This document shows, piece by piece, positions 16,277-23,731 of a stretch of DNA of 64,000 nt (its first letter is position 1; each line of letters begins with the position of its first letter). The translations under genes and the position numbers were made by a program. The stretch is from contig NZ_JAIFZM010000009.1 of NCBI RefSeq assembly GCF_022095695.1, forward strand, positions 120,492 to 184,491, read 5' to 3'. Source of the DNA: Oceanobacillus jordanicus (lineage in GTDB: Bacteria; Bacillota; Bacilli; Bacillales; Amphibacillaceae). The notes under the pieces are model-generated. The model did not search any database. It was not told the DNA's origin and worked only from the letters and a program-made list of their open reading frames with translations.

Positions 16277-16855
16277 ATGAAAAGGATACTGTTCATCGTA
16301 TTTGCTATTAGTATTGTAATAGGCTCTGTATATAATCTTATGCTTGCCGATAAGGAGGCAGAGCATTCCAAAGGCTTATACAATGGGGAAGAAAGTGTGG
16401 AAGTTAGCGGAACCGTTCCTCTAAGCGTAAATGTAGGGGATAAGGCACCCGACTTTGAACTGAAAACACTAGAAGGTGAACAAGTGAGGCTCTCTGACTA
16501 TCGAGGAGAGCGGGTGTTGTTAAACTTTTGGTCTACCTGGTGCCCGCCATGCAGGCAGGAGATGCCAGATATGCAGCAGTTTTTTCAGGATCAGGATCCT
16601 GTCATCTTAGCCGTTAACCTGACTGATACAGAAGTGAATCAAAAGACAGTGAGAGAATTTATAGAGGAATTTGGCGTCACCTTTCCAGTCTTATTGGACG
16701 AAAAGGCTAAAGTAAGTCAGTTATATCGTATACAGCCAATTCCTACTACGTATTTCATTGATGCCGAGGGAAAAATAAGGTATAAAGCCTTTGGTGCCTT
16801 AACCTACGAACAGATGATACAGGAATATGAAAAATTGAGCGAAACATCAAAATAG
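16277..16855 (+). CDS. Membrane-anchored thiol-disulfide oxidoreductase (ResA/TlpA-like)
   Basis: About 192 residues: an N-terminal hydrophobic anchor (4-23) and an extracytoplasmic thioredoxin fold with active site WCPPC (Cys89, Cys92), cis-Pro loop PIPTTYF and an AhpC/TSA-like start GDKAPDFELKTLEG. Members reduce disulfides outside the membrane, for example in cytochrome c maturation; no ccs genes are nearby, so the partner is unknown. A GTG at 16274 is possible, but the ATG at 16277 has better spacing from GGAGG. Confidence 0.85.
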   Translation: MKRILFIVFAISIVIGSVYNLMLADKEAEHSKGLYNGEESVEVSGTVPLSVNVGDKAPDFELKTLEGEQVRLSDYRGERVLLNFWSTWCPPCRQEMPDMQQFFQDQDPVILAVNLTDTEVNQKTVREFIEEFGVTFPVLLDEKAKVSQLYRIQPIPTTYFIDAEGKIRYKAFGALTYEQMIQEYEKLSETSK

Positions 16856-16921
16856 CCGTTTAATTATTCGAAGATAGGGTATAAAATACCTAGCGTAGCG
16901 CGCTACTGGGAGGATATTTTA

Positions 16922-17065
16922 GTGGAGTATACGAAAGAAGAGCTGTTTTATTTTAAAAGAGACCGAGAGTATTTAACGGAGCTTCTTCAAAAATATGAAG
17001 ATGACCAGATAAAAATAAAAATACAGGAAGAGATCCGTTTTCTTGAATCGATCCTAACACATTAA
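16922..17065 (+). CDS. 47-residue charged helical small protein
   Basis: GTG start 8 nt after GGGAGG. The product (MEYTKEELFYFKRDREY...LESILTH) is one or two charged helices with no signal peptide or cysteine. It lies 66 bp after the thioredoxin-like gene and may share its transcript. Codon use and the ribosome site support translation; no family recognised. Confidence 0.55.
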   Translation: MEYTKEELFYFKRDREYLTELLQKYEDDQIKIKIQEEIRFLESILTH

Positions 17066-17123
17066 TTTAAGCCCTCTATGGATGCAAAATATACACCTGC
17101 ACACCTGATTCTGATTCAGCAAG

Positions 17124-17151
17124 AGCTCCAAATGCGGGGCTTTTTTTGTAT
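17124..17151 (+). terminator. Weak terminator with T-tract
   Basis: An AGAGCTCC / GGGGCTTTTTTT pairing ends in seven T. The following 200 bp up to the riboswitch hold the presumed rib promoter but no gene that I can support. Confidence 0.55.
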
Positions 17152-17371
17152 GTTAAAAATGTTAGCCAAAAGGCAATAACAGTAGCTATAACTTTGAATT
17201 CCCTGTATACGAAAAATGTCCGTTTTTGCTAAAAGATGAGGGACTGTAGGCTTTTAATATGTTCGTAATTAATATCGAAGTGTACGAAAGCAATAAGATA
17301 CGTATGGAATGAGTTGCTTGCATTCTATATAAATTTCAGTTATAACATAGATACAACCGAATAATTAGAAT

Positions 17372-17512
17372 TTCCTTCGGGGTCGGGTGAAATTCCCAAC
17401 CGGCGGTGATGAAGTGTTATGCTTCTAAGTCCGTGACCCGTGCGGCGCAATGCCAAGCGGTGGATCTGGTGAAACTCCAGAGCCGACAGTAAAGTCTGGA
17501 TGGGAGAAGGAA
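17372..17512 (+). promoter_or_regulatory. FMN riboswitch (RFN element)
   Basis: All hallmark blocks are present in order: TTCGGGGTCGGGTGAAATTC, CCGGCGGTGATGAAG, AAGTCCGTGACCC, a GC-rich variable arm, GGTGGATCTGGTGAAACTC, CCGACAGTAAAGTCTGGATG, and the closing GAGAAGGA that pairs with TTCCTTC. FMN binding should favour the terminator at 17631 and stop expression of the rib genes. Confidence 0.97.
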
Positions 17513-17630
17513 TTGAAAAGCGAGCATGTTTATTAGGAAACGCCTTATTATGCTATGTGCATTTTGCACTGTTATAGTAGGACATTGTTTTATCAGCGTG
17601 CTTTATTAGCTTATTAAATTCTGCCCTTTT

Positions 17631-17660
17631 ACCCTCTGAAGCGATATTCAGGGGTTTTTT
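17631..17660 (+). terminator. Riboswitch-controlled terminator
   Basis: ACCCTCTGAA and TTCAGGGG form a stem followed by TTTTTT, located between the FMN aptamer and ribE. This is the expected expression platform. Confidence 0.85.
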
Positions 17661-17690
17661 AATGCAATTAAATTTGAAGGGGAGGATCGT

Positions 17691-18341
17691 ATGTTTACAG
17701 GAATAATAGAAGAAAAAGGGACATTGCTCAGGAAAAAACGTGTGTCAGAACGTGCGGTTACGCTAAGCATTAAAGCGGAACAAATTCTGTCAGACATGAA
17801 TATTGGGGATAGCATTGCAATTAATGGGATTTGTTTAACGGTTACCCGTTTTTCGGATCATTCATTTGAAGTGGATGTTATGCCAGAAACGATTAAAGCA
17901 ACATCCCTTAACGCCACAGAAGAAGGGGACTTCGTCAATCTAGAAAGGGCGATGGCTGCAAACGGTAGATTCGGTGGTCATTTTGTATCAGGTCATGTAG
18001 ATACTACAGCTGAGATCATACACAAAGCACAGCAAGAAAATGCGATCTATTTTAGGATCAAACTACCTGCTAACTACAAAAGCTTATTGTTGCCAAAAGG
18101 ATCGATCACAATTGATGGTATTAGTCTGACCATATTTGACGTGGAAGATAGTACTGTTACGATTTCGATTATTCCACATACATCAGCACAAACTACATTA
18201 GGAACAAGAGAAGTGGGAGATTTCGTGAACATTGAGTGCGACATGCTAGCCAAACATGTACAGCACCTCTTGCAGTTTACGGAAAATGCTCCAGAAAGCA
18301 ATCTAAATAAAACATTTCTACAGGATAAAGGGTTCTTATAA
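17691..18341 (+). CDS. ribE: Riboflavin synthase, alpha subunit
   Basis: 216 residues with two homologous lumazine-binding modules (MFTGIIEEKG..., then NGRFGGHFVSGHVDTTAEI...). Converts two 6,7-dimethyl-8-ribityllumazine into riboflavin. GGGGAGGATC ribosome site. First gene after the FMN riboswitch, where Bacillus normally has ribD first; no ribD frame is present here. Confidence 0.95.
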   Translation: MFTGIIEEKGTLLRKKRVSERAVTLSIKAEQILSDMNIGDSIAINGICLTVTRFSDHSFEVDVMPETIKATSLNATEEGDFVNLERAMAANGRFGGHFVSGHVDTTAEIIHKAQQENAIYFRIKLPANYKSLLLPKGSITIDGISLTIFDVEDSTVTISIIPHTSAQTTLGTREVGDFVNIECDMLAKHVQHLLQFTENAPESNLNKTFLQDKGFL

Positions 18342-18368
18342 GACAAGTTTAAGAAAGGAGTGATGATT

Positions 18369-18995
18369 ATGTTTCATACTATTGAAGAAGCAATCGCGGA
18401 CCTACAAGAAGGTAATATTGTAATTGTTGTAGATGATGCAGATCGTGAGAATGAAGGAGACTTCGTGGGTTTAGCAGAAAAAGCGACACCGGAAATGATT
18501 AATTTTATGATTACACATGGCAAGGGACTCGTTTGTACAGCTATCACCTCAGACATTGCTAAAGCTGCAGGCCTAGAATTAATGAAGCGTAACAGCACGG
18601 ATCCGTTGTCGACAGCCTTCACTGTCAGTGTAGACCACATTACAACGACAACGGGAATTAGTGCACCAGAAAGAGCTAAAACAATTCAAGCACTCACGGA
18701 TAAACAGGTAGCAGCTGATCAATTTAAACAACCAGGTCACGTCTTCCCACTGATCGCTAAGGAAGAGGGTGTACTCGCCCGTAGAGGTCATACAGAAGCT
18801 GCGGTTGACTTAGCATTGCTAAGTGATGCAGCTCCCTCTGGTGTGATTTGTGAGATCGTGAAAGAGGATGGCACAATGGCACGAGTCCCTGATTTAGCCG
18901 TTATGGCCGAACGGTTCGGATTAAAAATGATCACAATAGAAGACTTGGCAGCATACAGGAAAAAGCAGCAACAATATATGATGGAGAGGGGATAA
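18369..18995 (+). CDS. ribB: 3,4-dihydroxy-2-butanone 4-phosphate synthase, stand-alone
   Basis: 208 residues covering only the DHBP-synthase half of the usual RibBA fusion: acidic metal site [10 protein letters not shown], and [12 protein letters not shown]. The protein ends at the point where the GTP cyclohydrolase II half would begin in RibBA; there is no remnant of it before ribH. A GTG (18360) and an ATG (18363) exist upstream, but AAAGGAG with 8-nt spacing and alignment to the family start MFHxIEEA favour the ATG at 18369. Makes the four-carbon precursor of lumazine. Confidence 0.93.
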   Translation: MFHTIEEAIADLQEGNIVIVVDDADRENEGDFVGLAEKATPEMINFMITHGKGLVCTAITSDIAKAAGLELMKRNSTDPLSTAFTVSVDHITTTTGISAPERAKTIQALTDKQVAADQFKQPGHVFPLIAKEEGVLARRGHTEAAVDLALLSDAAPSGVICEIVKEDGTMARVPDLAVMAERFGLKMITIEDLAAYRKKQQQYMMERG

Positions 18996-18999
18996 TAAA

Positions 19000-19464
19000 A
19001 TGGGAAACGTATTTGCAGGGAATTTAGTTGGTACTGACATGAAAATAGGAATAGTGGTTGGAAGGTTTAATGACTTTATCACAAGTAAATTATTAGAAGG
19101 TGCAAAGGATACATTAATGAGGCATGGTGTGCCTGAAGAAAATATAGATGTGGCTTGGGTTCCAGGAGCATTTGAAATTCCACTTGCTGCAATGAAGATG
19201 GCAAAAAAGGAACAATATGATGCTGTGATTACATTGGGGACGGTCATTCGTGGTTCCACTCCTCATTTTGATTATGTGTGTAATGAAGCAGCTAAAGGTG
19301 TGGGGCAAGCTGCAATGCAAACAGAAAAACCCGTCATCTTTGGCGTATTGACAACAGAAACAATTGAACAGGCAATTGAACGTGCTGGAACGAAAGCAGG
19401 AAATAAAGGTGCAGAGGCAGCAACAGCTGCTATTGAAATGGTAAGTTTACTGAAACAATTTTAA
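19000..19464 (+). CDS. ribH: 6,7-dimethyl-8-ribityllumazine synthase
   Basis: 154 residues; typical lumazine synthase with [31 protein letters not shown] (catalytic His in the latter) and [11 protein letters not shown]. Condenses the ribB product with the pyrimidine intermediate; its product feeds RibE. Start 4 nt after the ribB stop, so co-translated. Confidence 0.95.
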   Translation: MGNVFAGNLVGTDMKIGIVVGRFNDFITSKLLEGAKDTLMRHGVPEENIDVAWVPGAFEIPLAAMKMAKKEQYDAVITLGTVIRGSTPHFDYVCNEAAKGVGQAAMQTEKPVIFGVLTTETIEQAIERAGTKAGNKGAEAATAAIEMVSLLKQF

Positions 19465-19478
19465 TTAAACGTGAGGAA

Positions 19479-19506
19479 AGGTCGGGCAGTGTCCCGGCCT
19501 TTTTTA
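19479..19506 (+). terminator. Terminator of the rib operon
   Basis: AGGTCGGG pairs with CCCGGCCT around CAGTGT, followed by seven T. Confidence 0.92.
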
Positions 19507-19599
19507 AATACAGATAAAGAGAGAGTTATTGTTTTTAAAAGCATTTAGTATTTTTATACCAAAATGCGGCTTGTTTCCTAATGTCATATTCAGTATTAA

Positions 19600-20508
19600 T
19601 TAGGTTGGAATTCTATTAATGGGGAGATGGATTTTAAGAATAAACCAGTCATCATTAAGCTCTGCATCGATATTTCCATTCATTTTTTCCACTAATTTTT
19701 TAGAAAGATAAAGACCTAATCCACTTGATTCGGTGTTCGTTCTACTGGTAATTTCTGTGTAGAATCGCATAAATACTTTTTCTATGGCGACTTTACTATC
19801 TGTTTTAATGTCATTTCGAATTGTGAGTATTAGATGGTTTTCTTTCATGTTATAGTCGATAATCGTTTTGCTTTTAGCGTAACGTAGGATGTTTTGGATA
19901 ACATTTTGGATAACACGAATAAGCATTATTCTGTCAGCTATGATTTTTTGTTCATATATTTCTTCTGGAAATTGAACTTCAATTTGTTTTTTCTCCAATT
20001 GATCGTAAAAGTCTAAGAAAGTTTCTTCTACTAGCTTGGAGAGAGAAAAAGTAGATAATGCTATTTCTTTTTGATTCGTTTCAATACGTGCTAAGTCATA
20101 AAAGTGATCGGTCATTTCCATAAGTCGCGTGATGGAGTGTTCAATAATCTTGAGGTAGCTCGCCCTGTTAACTTGATCTGTAGACGTATGCAGGAGTTGA
20201 ACATAGCCTTTAATGGACGTAAGTGGTGTCCGTAAATCATGAGACAGACCAGCGATGGATAACTTCACATTCTCCTCCATTTGTATTGCTTGGCGATTTT
20301 TTTCTTCATATTCATCAATCATATGATTCAATTCATCAACTAAATCTAGCAATGTCTTCTCACGAAAATCTAGAAATAACCTGCTTCCAAAACTGGAATC
20401 AACTGAAATTTCCCTAACTCTCTGTATTAATTGCCTTTGTTCTCTCCTTAAAAAGATAATATAAAGAAGAAGCGATAATGCCAGGAAAACAAATATCCAT
20501 CCCCACAT
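19600..20508 (-). CDS. Sensor histidine kinase of an ABC-transporter-linked two-component system
   Basis: About 302 residues: a single N-terminal membrane helix (2-20) and almost no external part, then coiled region, His90 in GLSHDLRTPLTSIKG, and a HATPase domain (NVIQNILRYAKS, ESSGLGLYLSKKL). Kinases with such a short sensor often read the state of a partner transporter. The long frame starts at 20538 inside the regulator gene; the ATG at 20508 after AAAGGAG is preferred. Fourth gene of an operon with ABC ATPase, permease and regulator. Confidence 0.85.
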   Translation of the reverse strand: MWGWIFVFLALSLLLYIIFLRREQRQLIQRVREISVDSSFGSRLFLDFREKTLLDLVDELNHMIDEYEEKNRQAIQMEENVKLSIAGLSHDLRTPLTSIKGYVQLLHTSTDQVNRASYLKIIEHSITRLMEMTDHFYDLARIETNQKEIALSTFSLSKLVEETFLDFYDQLEKKQIEVQFPEEIYEQKIIADRIMLIRVIQNVIQNILRYAKSKTIIDYNMKENHLILTIRNDIKTDSKVAIEKVFMRFYTEITSRTNTESSGLGLYLSKKLVEKMNGNIDAELNDDWFILKIHLPINRIPT

Positions 20509-20527
20509 ACCAATCACTTCTCCTTTC

Positions 20528-21202
20528 TTAGTTAACAAATTTGAAGCCTATGCCCCATACTGTTTTAATATAGTTTGTGCCATCTATGTTAAGCTTATTT
20601 CGTAAATTGCTAATATGCATGTTAATCGTTTTATCGCTGTCAAAATAGGGTTCATTCCAAACATTTTCATAAATATTGGCACGACTGAATACCTTTTGTG
20701 GATTCTCGAGAAATAGGAGGAGAATAGCATATTCCCGGCCAGTAAGATGTAGTGTTTGATCATTTATCCTCACTTCACGTGTCTCTAAATTCACATTAAT
20801 ATTTTTGTAATGAATTTCTTTCGTATTGGTAATAGAAGGCTTTGTTGCATGCCGGAATTGAATGTTAATCCGCGCAAGCAGTTCTTTAATATCAAAAGGT
20901 TTTATGATGTAATCATCTGCCCCATTTGTCAAAAGTTCCAATTTAGAATTTTGATCATTCTTTGCTGAAACTACAATGACAGAGGTAGTTGAATTACGCC
21001 GGATGTCTTGAAGAAATTCTTTCCCATTCATTCCAGGAAGCATCAAATCTAAAAGAACTACATCAACTTGATTTTGTTCAAATAGCAATTTTCCCTCTGT
21101 CCCTGAGTACGCACTAAGTGTTTTAAAATCATGTAAAACTAACGTATCTTTGATAAGTGAATGAATTGCATTATCGTCTTCAATGATTAATATCGTAGCC
21201 AT
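20528..21202 (-). CDS. OmpR-family response regulator
   Basis: 224 residues: receiver with Asp52 (LLDLMLPG) and KPF switch, and winged-helix domain ending in TVWGIGFKFV. Lies 11 bp after the permease gene and just before the kinase. A tandem 11-bp repeat at 22969-22990 upstream of the ATPase gene is a candidate binding site. Confidence 0.88.
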   Translation of the reverse strand: MATILIIEDDNAIHSLIKDTLVLHDFKTLSAYSGTEGKLLFEQNQVDVVLLDLMLPGMNGKEFLQDIRRNSTTSVIVVSAKNDQNSKLELLTNGADDYIIKPFDIKELLARINIQFRHATKPSITNTKEIHYKNINVNLETREVRINDQTLHLTGREYAILLLFLENPQKVFSRANIYENVWNEPYFDSDKTINMHISNLRNKLNIDGTNYIKTVWGIGFKFVN

Positions 21203-21213
21203 ATCTATTCGAC

Positions 21214-21993
21214 CTACTTTATATCTGTTCTATTAAAATGAAGGATTCCTAACGTTGATGATAGCACAATGGTGATAAGACTGACTAATATCATTTCAGG
21301 GTATTTTGCGATATCAGCTAGGTTTGCAAAATCTGAATAGTTCAAGTAAGTTTCCGTAAACCAGAACGTGACATATTTAAAATGCTCGGTTTGTAGGAAA
21401 ATTTCAGGTAAAAAAGCTGTCGCCATTGTATATAGAAAACTCCAAATAAGCGAGATGCTGCTATTTTTAGTTAGAAAGCTAATCATCACATAAATTGATA
21501 CGTTCGCCAAAATTAATAAATAAAGCGTGCTAAAAGTCTTAATAGCATAACCGAAGTAATCGTTAATCTCTGCAACTTCACCAAAGCCAAATACTAATGA
21601 AAAGAGTATAATACCACTTGCCGTCAATATAATTACACCAATGAAAGAGATTAAGGCAGTTATCACTAGCTTTGACAAATAATAGAGAGTACGACCACGA
21701 CCTAATGATAGCGCATTTCGAATGGTTCCATTTTGAAATTCTTCCCCAATAAAGAAACTAATAAAAGCACTGAAGACAAGTAAAATTGTAAACCCGTTTT
21801 TTTCCATCATCAGAATACCAGTAGCTCCATTGATGACTGTATCCTTTACTTGGACGAGTTCCTTCCCGTTATCCACTTCTAATATACTGTTGACGGCTTG
21901 CATAATCGGGAGTAAGAGTAAGATACCTAGGACGATCCATAACTTTTTACTTCTATGCAATTTAAATTTTTCCGCCGTTAAAAGATTAAGCAT
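21214..21993 (-). CDS. ABC-2 type permease
   Basis: 259 residues, six hydrophobic segments, GEEFQNGTIRNALSLGRGR cytosolic loop typical of ABC-2 permeases of the bacitracin/lantibiotic-protection kind. Overlaps the ATPase gene end by 8 bp. Probably exports or removes a peptide antibiotic from the membrane; substrate not predictable. Confidence 0.82.
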   Translation of the reverse strand: MLNLLTAEKFKLHRSKKLWIVLGILLLLPIMQAVNSILEVDNGKELVQVKDTVINGATGILMMEKNGFTILLVFSAFISFFIGEEFQNGTIRNALSLGRGRTLYYLSKLVITALISFIGVIILTASGIILFSLVFGFGEVAEINDYFGYAIKTFSTLYLLILANVSIYVMISFLTKNSSISLIWSFLYTMATAFLPEIFLQTEHFKYVTFWFTETYLNYSDFANLADIAKYPEMILVSLITIVLSSTLGILHFNRTDIK

Positions 21994-22903
21994 TTGGTGT
22001 TCCTCCCGTTAATTGCAAGAAATATTCTTCAAGTTTTTGTCTGGTAGTACCAATTCTCAAAATATCCACGTTTGCTAAAACTAATGAACGGTTGATTTTT
22101 GCAACATCATCTAAGTGTTCATAAATGTTGATTCCCGTCCCACTGATTACTTCATAATCACGAATCCCCAATTCATCGAGTACAATGACTGCGCTTTGAA
22201 CATCCATTGTTTCTAATTCAATGTATTGCCGGGTTTTACTCGCTAACTCTTCTTTAGAAAGTTCACTAATCAGTTTTCCATCATGTAAAATACCGTAATG
22301 GGTGGCAACCTGTGAAAGTTCATCTAGCAAATGACTAGATAGTAAGACGGTTATACCACGTTCTGTCACCAATCGTTGGATGATTTCACGCATATTCACA
22401 ATTCCTGATGGGTCAAGCCCGTTTGTCGGTTCATCTAAAATTAGAAACTCAGGGTTTGTAATAAGTGTGGAGGCTATCGCTAAACGTTGTCGCATTCCTA
22501 AAGAGAAGTTCTTAGCTTTCTTCTTACCTGTATTTTCCAAGTTCATTAAACGAAGTAAATCATCAATCTCTCGCTCACTTACGCCTCCGTTAGCGGCTTG
22601 TACCTTTAAGTTCTCTTGGGCTGTTAATTCTGGATAAAGTGCCGGTGTTTCAATGGATTGGCCCATTTTTCTTCGTGCCAGCTGCAATCCTTTTTTGTCA
22701 GTTTTTCCAAACAGTTCAATGTCGCCTTCGTTGACTTTAATTAACCCCATAACTGTGCGCATGAATGTCGATTTTCCCGCGCCATTTTTTCCGATCAATC
22801 CATATATCATACCTCGTTTAATTTCAATCGATACTTTATCGAGTGCTTTGTTTTCGCCGTATATCTTCGTGATATTCGTAGCTTTAAAAATTGTTTCCGA
22901 CAT
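21986..22903 (-). CDS. ABC transporter ATPase (BcrA-like)
   Basis: About 305 residues: Walker A GKNGAGKST, Q-loop MGQSIETPALYPELT, signature FSLGMRQR, Walker B FLILDEP, and the roughly 80-residue C-terminal extension typical of BcrA-type ATPases. The frame opens at 22966 but AAAGGA with 8-nt spacing identifies the ATG at 22903. First gene of the four-gene operon. Confidence 0.87.
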   Translation of the reverse strand: MSETIFKATNITKIYGENKALDKVSIEIKRGMIYGLIGKNGAGKSTFMRTVMGLIKVNEGDIELFGKTDKKGLQLARRKMGQSIETPALYPELTAQENLKVQAANGGVSEREIDDLLRLMNLENTGKKKAKNFSLGMRQRLAIASTLITNPEFLILDEPTNGLDPSGIVNMREIIQRLVTERGITVLLSSHLLDELSQVATHYGILHDGKLISELSKEELASKTRQYIELETMDVQSAVIVLDELGIRDYEVISGTGINIYEHLDDVAKINRSLVLANVDILRIGTTRQKLEEYFLQLTGGTPNA

Positions 22904-22968
22904 ACCTATCATCCTTTCTTTGCTGACTAACTTAATAATAAGCGGCAGGCATAAATAATTAGACAAGA

Positions 22969-22990
22969 AAAGTATAAAAAAAGTGTAAAG
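22969..22990 (-). promoter_or_regulatory. Tandem 11-bp repeat upstream of the ABC/two-component operon
   Basis: On the plus strand AAAGTATAAAA is followed directly by AAAGTGTAAAG (nine of eleven identical), with a further AGTGTA just after. Eleven-bp spaced direct repeats are the usual architecture of OmpR-family operators, so this is a candidate site for the operon's own regulator. Confidence 0.4.
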
Positions 22991-23018
22991 AGTGTACGAT
23001 CAATTAAATAGTGCAGTC

Positions 23019-23199
23019 AATCAACCGCAGGAGCGATCCAATCGATTACATGTCGTTTTTAATCAACCGTAAGAGCGATCCAATCGATCACATGTCGTTT
23101 TTAATCAACCATAAGAGCGATCCAATCAACCAAATGACGTGACGAATCAACCACAAAAGCAATTTAATCAACCAAATGACCGCCCCAATCAACCAAAGC
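23019..23199. repeat. 21-nt tandem array 2 (AATCRAYCA class)
   Basis: Eight and a half units of exactly 21 nt, opening AATCAACC or AATCGATC. In the first half two unit types alternate (one ending GAGCGATCC, the other GTCGTTTTT), which shows expansion by a 42-nt step. It lies directly upstream of the ABC operon promoter and on the 3' edge of a broken minus-strand frame. Confidence 0.82.
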
Positions 23200-23379
23200 C
23201 ACCTTTAGCGAACAGCAGCCTCCACCATTCATAGTCTCCCAATAGATGGTGAATTAAAGCCATAACGTTGGTTAATTTCACATGACCGCAAATCTCTGTT
23301 GTTTCAATCAGCCAGTCTATGCTTCTCTTAATGGAAAAAAGCTTCTCAGTAAGATAAACTGGTTGGTAGGGAAATTTAT
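23189..23379 (-). pseudogene. Possible 5'-truncated gene remnant
   Basis: A minus-strand frame reads about 60 residues (YLTEKLFSIKRS... to LLFAKGGFG) before a stop within the edge of array 2. Upstream it has no start before entering repeat copy C, so if real it is the 3' fragment of a gene. No family recognised. Confidence 0.25.
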
Positions 23380-23526
23380 TCTGGTGTAACCGACTGTAAG
23401 ACTCCTCCTTCAAAACATGAATTGAAACAGTGGTGTTTAAGTGGGAGTAAACGGATACTAATACCCTGATTCGTTCCACTAATAGTCAGTGAGGGGAGAA
23501 CGACACTGGTTGAAGTTTCACTTTAT
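23380..23526 (+). repeat. Two-hairpin dispersed element, copy C (147 bp, degenerate)
   Basis: Follows TTTAT (23375-23379) and ends TTTCACTTTAT. The outer sequence CCGACTGTAAGACTCC and the linker GATTCGTTCCACTAA have changes relative to copies B, D and E, and hairpin 2 is decayed (CAGTGAGGGGAG against ACACTGGTTG), so this copy is old. It ends 5 bp ahead of the ribosome site of the small ORF at 23545. Confidence 0.7.
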
Positions 23527-23544
23527 AATTCGGAGGCGATTAAC

Positions 23545-23718
23545 ATAAAATTACTAGGAATACAGCTTGTCATGATAGCGGTTATATGGGTAGGTATGGC
23601 CTTCTTTTATTCCGAAATGACGCCTGTGAGCAAAGGAATATTTTATTTGGTAACATCATGGTTATTACTTTTGTTGGTACTGGTTACAAAGGATTGGCTA
23701 AAAGCTAGAAAAAGATGA
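23545..23718 (+). CDS. 57-residue small membrane protein, non-ATG start
   Basis: GGAGG at 23532-23536 is 8 nt from an ATA codon that opens IKLLGIQLVMIAVIWVG and runs to 57 residues with two hydrophobic segments and a basic tail (KARKR). The alternative is the in-frame ATG at 23572 (48 residues), which has no good ribosome site. ATA starts are rare, so the start may have mutated. It ends 13 bp before yfmR and is probably co-transcribed with it. Confidence 0.5.
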   Translation: MKLLGIQLVMIAVIWVGMAFFYSEMTPVSKGIFYLVTSWLLLLLVLVTKDWLKARKR

Positions 23719-23731
23719 GGATGAGTTAACA

